Shown: one piece after another, positions 59,478 through 64,000 of the stretch
How positions within the stretch are numbered: position 1 is the first letter of the stretch
Layout of the letters: the number at the start of each line of letters is the position of its first letter
Assembly: GCA_964007475.1 (NCBI GenBank)
Contig: OZ023273.1
Coordinates: 138,419,308-138,483,307 of the forward strand
Reading direction: 5' to 3'
From: Hybos culiciformis
Taxonomy: Eukaryota > Arthropoda > Insecta > Diptera > Hybotidae
DNA length: 64,000 nt
The notes under the pieces: generated by a model
Seen by the model: the letters and a program-made list of their open reading frames with translations, nothing else
The model's database searches: none
What the model was told of the DNA's origin: nothing
Program-made: the position numbers and the translations under genes

Positions 59478-60344
59478 TTTTGCATAATGATTTTTTTTCT
59501 TGCAATAATTACAGATAACATTTGCTGCGGGACATTTATTAAATTGATGCTGTTGACCACATTTGTTGCAAACATTTTTTTGTTGAGAAACATTTTTACC
59601 ATTATTATTACCATTGTTACCACCGTTATAATTTTTATTGTAGTTATTATTTTTAGCATTATTTTTAGAATTAATTGCGCTAATAAAATTTTTGTTACCA
59701 TCATTATTACTGTTACGAAAACCTTTGCTTTGTTCCTTTGTAATTTAAATTACTTTTGCCATCTCCAAAACTTTTTCCAACGTTTGCTCAGACTCACCTA
59801 GCAATTTTTCTCTAATGAAATTATATTTTTCATCTAAACCACAAATGAAAATATCTCGTACTAAATCTTCTTTTAGCTGACCAAAATTACAATATTTAGA
59901 TAAATTTTTAAGAATTGTAACAAATTCATCAATACTTTCACCTGGTTATTGTGTTTTCGTGAAAAAATTAAATCTTTGCATAATCAAATTACTTTTAGGA
60001 ATGAAGTAATTATCAAATTTTTTAATTAGATCATCATGGGTAATAGTATCTTCATTCACTTCAAATGAGTCGAATATTTCAAAGCATTCTACTCCCATGT
60101 GATGCAAAAGTATAGAATTTTTCCTAACATTTGTAGCTTCCAACAGATCACTTGCAACTATAAAAGTTTTAAACTGTTTATGCCATAATTTCCAAGCTGA
60201 TGCTAAATTAGCACTTTTGAAATTAAATGGTCTTAAATTACCACTGTCTACTGCAACTTGTTTAAAATTATTCACCACTGGTGCTGGAATTCGTTGATCT
60301 TGGTTAACATTACGATTCTGGTTAACATTACCTTCAGTATCCAT
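59478..60344 (-). pseudogene. Gag region of the gypsy-type element
   Basis: It starts at ATG 60344 and is in the same frame as protease-RT, so gag and pol were one continuous reading frame. Two in-frame stops interrupt it: 59946-59948 and 59745-59747. The capsid-like part includes FNFKSANLASAWKLWHKQF and PGESIDEFVTILKNL. The C-terminus is Asn/Lys-rich with two zinc knuckles, CNKCGQQHQFNKC (one residue short of the standard spacing) and CNYCKKKNHYAKMC (standard CX2CX4HX4C). Confidence 0.85.
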
Positions 60345-60348
60345 GATA

Positions 60349-60510
60349 ATGTTTGATGATGATGATGATGATGATGAGTTTTACTTTTGTTTTTTTTTTT
60401 ATTAAAAATTATTCACTGGATCTTCTTTTTTTTTCTTATTAAAAATAGTTCACTGGATCTTCTTTTTTTTTTTTTCTTTAAAAATTGTTCACTGGATCTT
60501 CTTTTTTTTT
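60349..60510 (-). repeat. Leader repeats: (GAT)n and ~42-bp T-rich triplicate
   Basis: A GATGATGAT run at about 60353-60376 is followed by three tandem copies of a unit with TTCACTGGATCTTC plus a T-run (about 60405-60505). They lie in the untranslated leader between primer-binding site and gag. Confidence 0.8.
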
Positions 60511-60620
60511 TTCAATTTTTTAATATTTTAATTTTCTTTTTATTGACTAAATTTACCTTTTTTTTTTATAAAAACTTTGAAAGTTAAATTAAAGTCAAAA
60601 AAAAAATTAAAAATTAAAAA

Positions 60621-60638
60621 CTTCCACATCTGACACCA
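60621..60638 (-). promoter_or_regulatory. Primer-binding site
   Basis: Directly inside the 5' LTR, the minus strand begins TGGTGTCAGATGTGGAAG. It starts with TGG as expected for pairing with a tRNA 3' CCA end. The primer tRNA was not assigned. Confidence 0.65.
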
Positions 60639-60852
60639 TGTTTTAATAAAACTACTTCTCAGGTAGATTATTATAGTAAAACTGATTTTTATTATCATTC
60701 TAATTGGTTATATATTAACAATAATTATTAACCTAGTTCAGAGAATATATATGTATACTGAGAGATACATATATATTAAGAGAATATGTATAGCCATGTA
60801 CTTAGAGTTTATAAACTATTAAATTCTCTTAGCTAAGTACATAACTATAACA
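60639..60852 (-). repeat. 5' LTR of the gypsy-type element
   Basis: See the partner LTR. It has the same TG..CA ends and is 214 bp. The differences from the 3' LTR are single substitutions and one homopolymer base. Confidence 0.93.
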
Positions 60853-61255
60853 CTACTAAATTTATTTTTCCAATTACTTCAATTTTTTTTCCTGTCACTG
60901 TTAAATGATTTTTTTTTACATTTTTTCAAGTTAATATTATAAAATTTTTTTAAATACTCATCTTCTGTTATCACTGATTACACATGCTCCCGTGTCGACT
61001 TCTAAATTCAATACTTGACCTTGTACAAAAAAATTTGACCACCAACGCATCACTTGGTATCACGTTGCCTACATTTGACACCGACCCATCTATTGTCATC
61101 TTTATTGAAGATTTTGATGAAGACCTGATACACGTGCTCGAACTTGACTTTGAACTAGACCTTGAACTTGACCTTGAACTTGACATTGAACTTCTAAACA
61201 TTGATTCCGATATTTCTCGAACTAAAGATTTTAGATATTTTTTGTCATAGATCGA
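60853..61255 (-). pseudogene. Older gypsy-type element, protease side (right of insertion)
   Basis: The minus strand reads a Ser-rich stretch (SSMSSSRSSSRSSSKSSSS, repeat-encoded), then GNVIPSDALVVKFF and, after a frame slip near 61025, NLEVDTGACVISD, an aspartic protease active-site motif. The frame then runs to the LTR element boundary. When the inserted element and one target copy are ignored, the reading frame is in register with the segment beyond 55650, so this and 55214-55650 are two halves of one older element. It is cut on the other side by the assembly gap. Confidence 0.7.
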
Positions 61256-61455
61256 NNNNNNNNNNNNNNNNNNNNNNNNNNNNNNNNNNNNNNNNNNNNN
61301 NNNNNNNNNNNNNNNNNNNNNNNNNNNNNNNNNNNNNNNNNNNNNNNNNNNNNNNNNNNNNNNNNNNNNNNNNNNNNNNNNNNNNNNNNNNNNNNNNNNN
61401 NNNNNNNNNNNNNNNNNNNNNNNNNNNNNNNNNNNNNNNNNNNNNNNNNNNNNNN
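61256..61455. other. Assembly gap (200 N)
   Basis: Exactly 200 undetermined bases, probably a fixed-size scaffold gap. The true distance between the gypsy remnant and the Penelope-like element is unknown. Confidence 0.99.
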
Positions 61456-61602
61456 GTTAAATTCATTTTAAGAACTAATGTGAATTAAGAATAAATTCTT
61501 ATATAAAAAAATAAAAAATACTTGTCTGATTTAATTGGTCGAAAATTTACAAAACATTAACAAATAACACAGACGTTAAAAAAATAACAAAATAATTTGG
61601 AC

Positions 61603-64000
61603 ATGAGACCAGAAATGATGTCGAATTTTAACCAATATAGAGAGTTTTTCAATTTTATTAAAAATATGTACAACGATAATATAAGCCATACATTAAAATG
61701 TTGGATTAATTATGCAAAGAAATACAAAAAAATTTCAATTCACATAGATTTTTTAACACAATGCCGGAAAGCTGATCTAATACCAAAACATATAAATAAT
61801 ATAGAAAATTCATTCAAACACATTGTTTTAAAAGATAACAAAATTAAACGAAAACTTAATAATAAACTTGAAGCCTTAAAGAAAAATTTATTAAATTTTG
61901 AAATCAAGGATTTCCATTTTCAATTAAAAGGGCTGGCTTCACAATTAAACGACTTTGAGTTAGAATTTAGTAGAATTTTGCCTGATAACCTTTTAGAAAG
62001 GTTTTATGTTAGTCAGAGGATATCATTGGAGAGGATCTACAGGGCGGAGGTTGACAAGAAAAATAAAAAGTATAATTTGCTGTTTGCTTCAAAATATAAA
62101 TATAACAACGAAGAAATTCGTAATTCATGGTTTGTAAATTTAACAAATAATGATGTTCCGCTTGAGGTGGTAGATGTTGTTTCTCTAGGCAATAAATTTA
62201 ATCTCCCTAACAAAAATTTAAAATTACACGAAAAAATCGAATTTATCAAAAATATTGAGTCGTCCCTTCCAAAATTTCCTAAGAATGACCGCGACAATAT
62301 AAGACTACAAACTATAAACATTATTAACAATCAAGGAAAAAACAATAAAAAATTTAAACATAAAAATCACTTTGAACAAGAATTAAATAAAAACATAAAA
62401 ATTACTAACAATTTCATTAAAAACAATCCTAATATCATGTTCACAACGGCTGATAAAGGTAATGTAACAGTTGCTGTTAAAAAATCAGAGTATGTCTCTA
62501 AAGTTTTAGATAATCTTGCAGATACTAACAATTACAAATCTGTAACCAAAAACCCGATTAATCACATTGTTAATGAAACGAAAAATTTAATTAAGAAATG
62601 GAATAATAAAAAATACATTACTGAAATAGAGTTCAAAAACTTATTTATTACATCTGCAAATCTTCCGCGTGCTTACGGCTTACCCAAAATTCACAAAGAA
62701 AACACACCATATAGACTAATTGTTTCATCTGTAGGTAGCCCAATCCATATTCTTGCAAGTTTTTTACAAAAAATATTAATCAATGGTTTAAAGGAAGAAA
62801 ATTTTTCAGTTAAGAACAGCTATGAATTCGTAAAAACAATAAACAATACTTATGTTCCTGATGACCATGTAATGATTTCTTTAGATGTTACTTCCTTATT
62901 CACCAGTATACCCAATTCATTAGTTATAAGTAGTATCGAGACTAGATGGAACCTTATATCAGAACATTGCAAAATTCCATGGAATGAAATGCGAACAGCT
63001 ATAAATATTATATTAAATTCTACTTACTTCCAATTTAATGACAAATATTATCATCAGACAGATGGATCGCCTATGGGCTCACCCCTTTCTCCTATTTTTG
63101 CCGAATTCGTAATGCGCGATTTGGAGAAATGCTCTCTTAATAGTTTGAGTTTTAAACCACTAATATACAATAGATATGTTGATGACATCTTCTGTATTTT
63201 ACCAAAATCCGAGGTCAAAAACATCTTAAATACATTCAGTTCCTTTCACCCAAAAATAAAATTTACATATGAAACTGAAGAAAATAATAAAATTCATTTT
63301 TTAGACGTTTCAATAATAAAGAATCACAACAAATTAGAAACTAATTGGTATAGAAAACCAACATATTCGGGACGTTTATTACATTTCCATTCTAACCATC
63401 CAATTACTCAAAAGAAAGCAATAATCTACAATTTAGTTGATAAGGCAATATTATTGTCAAATAAAAGGTTCCATTTTGACAACTTAAATATCATCAAAAG
63501 AATTTTACGTACAAATTTTTACCCTGACAATTTCATAAAAAAATTTATTTGCATTAGACAACAACATTTGAAAAACAAACAAAATTTTATAAATAACAAT
63601 TTGCCTATTAATATAAACAACACTACCAGCTTAAGTAATAATACTGATAGCAATAATTGTAACATTCCAAAAATTGTCACTTTACCATTTCATAATACTA
63701 TGTCAAAATCTTTTTCAAAAATTTTCAAACAAAAAAAAGCTAAATTGGTTCATACAATTCAAAATAAATTGCAATTTGTTAATAAAGGCAAAGACAAAAT
63801 ATGTAATATTAACAAACACAATGTAGTATATAAAATCAATTGTAAAGACTGTAATTCGTGTTATGTGGGACAAACAAAAAGATCTTTGGAGACTAGAATT
63901 AAGGAACATAAAAACAACATTAAGCTACCGGTTGAACGTCATAGTGTGATTACAAACCATAGAATGGAACACGACCATAATTTTGATTTTGACTTTCCAA
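61603..64000 (+). CDS. Penelope-like element reverse transcriptase with GIY-YIG endonuclease (3' truncated by window)
   Basis: One uninterrupted frame from ATG 61603 to the window edge (799 complete codons, no stop). RT motifs of Penelope-like elements are in order: LPRAYGLPKIHKENTPYRLI, then ISLDVTSLFTSIP, then DGSPMGSPLSPIFAEFVMRD, catalytic RYVDDIF with YVDD at residues 525-528, and IHFLDVSII. At the C-terminus VVYKINCKDCNSCYVGQTKR is a GIY-YIG nuclease start with YVG at 754-756, Cys residues of the zinc-binding insertion, and the following LETRIKEHK. These retroelements prime reverse transcription at nicked or telomeric DNA ends. The start is the first ATG after the gap; upstream codons could exist behind the gap. 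The lack of stops suggests a young, possibly active copy. Confidence 0.92.
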   Translation, partial: MRPEMMSNFNQYREFFNFIKNMYNDNISHTLKCWINYAKKYKKISIHIDFLTQCRKADLIPKHINNIENSFKHIVLKDNKIKRKLNNKLEALKKNLLNFEIKDFHFQLKGLASQLNDFELEFSRILPDNLLERFYVSQRISLERIYRAEVDKKNKKYNLLFASKYKYNNEEIRNSWFVNLTNNDVPLEVVDVVSLGNKFNLPNKNLKLHEKIEFIKNIESSLPKFPKNDRDNIRLQTINIINNQGKNNKKFKHKNHFEQELNKNIKITNNFIKNNPNIMFTTADKGNVTVAVKKSEYVSKVLDNLADTNNYKSVTKNPINHIVNETKNLIKKWNNKKYITEIEFKNLFITSANLPRAYGLPKIHKENTPYRLIVSSVGSPIHILASFLQKILINGLKEENFSVKNSYEFVKTINNTYVPDDHVMISLDVTSLFTSIPNSLVISSIETRWNLISEHCKIPWNEMRTAINIILNSTYFQFNDKYYHQTDGSPMGSPLSPIFAEFVMRDLEKCSLNSLSFKPLIYNRYVDDIFCILPKSEVKNILNTFSSFHPKIKFTYETEENNKIHFLDVSIIKNHNKLETNWYRKPTYSGRLLHFHSNHPITQKKAIIYNLVDKAILLSNKRFHFDNLNIIKRILRTNFYPDNFIKKFICIRQQHLKNKQNFINNNLPININNTTSLSNNTDSNNCNIPKIVTLPFHNTMSKSFSKIFKQKKAKLVHTIQNKLQFVNKGKDKICNINKHNVVYKINCKDCNSCYVGQTKRSLETRIKEHKNNIKLPVERHSVITNHRMEHDHNFDFDFP

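Larger units (their letters stand above)
55651..60852 (-). mobile_element. Degraded gypsy-type LTR retrotransposon, 5.2 kb, with both LTRs
   Basis: Two ~213-bp LTRs (55651-55863 and 60639-60852) differ at only a few positions, enclose gag and pol on the minus strand, and start and end TG..CA. The flanking 5-mers CGACT (55646-55650) and CTACT (60853-60857) are a target duplication with one mismatch. Domain order protease, RT, RNase H, integrase is that of Ty3/gypsy. There is no env. Several stops and frameshifts make it non-functional, although the similar LTRs indicate a fairly recent insertion. It lies inside an older gypsy-type element in the same orientation. Confidence 0.93.

Noticed and set aside
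60984..61250. Plus-strand frame with Glu/Leu/Asp repeats
   Set aside because: It is the complement of the Ser-rich repeat of the gypsy-type protease region, which has the recognisable DTGA motif on the minus strand.
61201..61488. Open frames spanning the N run
   Set aside because: They are artefacts of undetermined bases.
62037..62330. Minus-strand frame inside the Penelope-like region
   Set aside because: It is a shadow of the intact plus-strand reverse-transcriptase frame.

Overview
The window looks like nuclear DNA of an insect. It is strongly AT-rich, its genes have short exons with GT-AG introns, and the recognisable genes are insect types: juvenile-hormone-acid-methyltransferase-like enzymes (JHAMT), Ly6/three-finger GPI-anchored proteins and a CCDC170-type coiled-coil protein. 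Repeats are typical of arthropod genomes: hAT and other DNA-transposon derivatives, tRNA-derived SINE fragments, Ty3/gypsy LTR elements and a Penelope-like element. I cannot name the species or order. There are no bacterial features and no CRISPR array.

Layout. 1-9.5 kb is gene-free and holds a hAT transposase relic (824-1430) and three miniature transposons with clear target-site duplications (2625-3022, 4249-5063, 6674-6914). At 9.55-10.86 kb there is a complete three-exon Ly6 gene. From 14.4 to 29.95 kb runs an eight-exon CCDC170 orthologue on the + strand. Its 11.8-kb first intron contains an unclassified repeat (14803-16523), two SINE fragments, a complete antisense JHAMT-like gene (21597-22727) and further mobile DNA. 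Just beyond its 3' end, on the - strand, lie two more complete JHAMT-like genes (30675-31789 and 32134-33141) and a broken exon-3 relic beside a near-perfect 120-bp-arm hairpin (33698-33976).

From 34 to 49 kb there is mostly AT-rich non-coding DNA with scattered transposon copies. Four of these (39990-40452, 44095-44843, 46000-46340, 47415-48106) can be delimited from their ends. 49349-51808 is a rearranged inverted copy of the unclassified element at 14803-16523, inserted into one arm of a local duplication whose other arm keeps the empty site. 52.6-53.4 kb carries a second, frameshifted and probably incomplete Ly6 gene with a transposon in its intron.

The right end is a transposon graveyard: a three-unit higher-order satellite (54638-55213), then an old gypsy-type element split by a 5.2-kb degraded gypsy-type LTR retrotransposon (55651-60852), a 200-base assembly gap (61256-61455), and a long intact Penelope-like reverse transcriptase/GIY-YIG reading frame (61603 to the window end).

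Functionally, the JHAMT cluster is a local gene-family expansion with identical exon architecture around and inside an unrelated structural gene. The remaining coding content is either the host Ly6 and CCDC170 genes or mobile-element genes.
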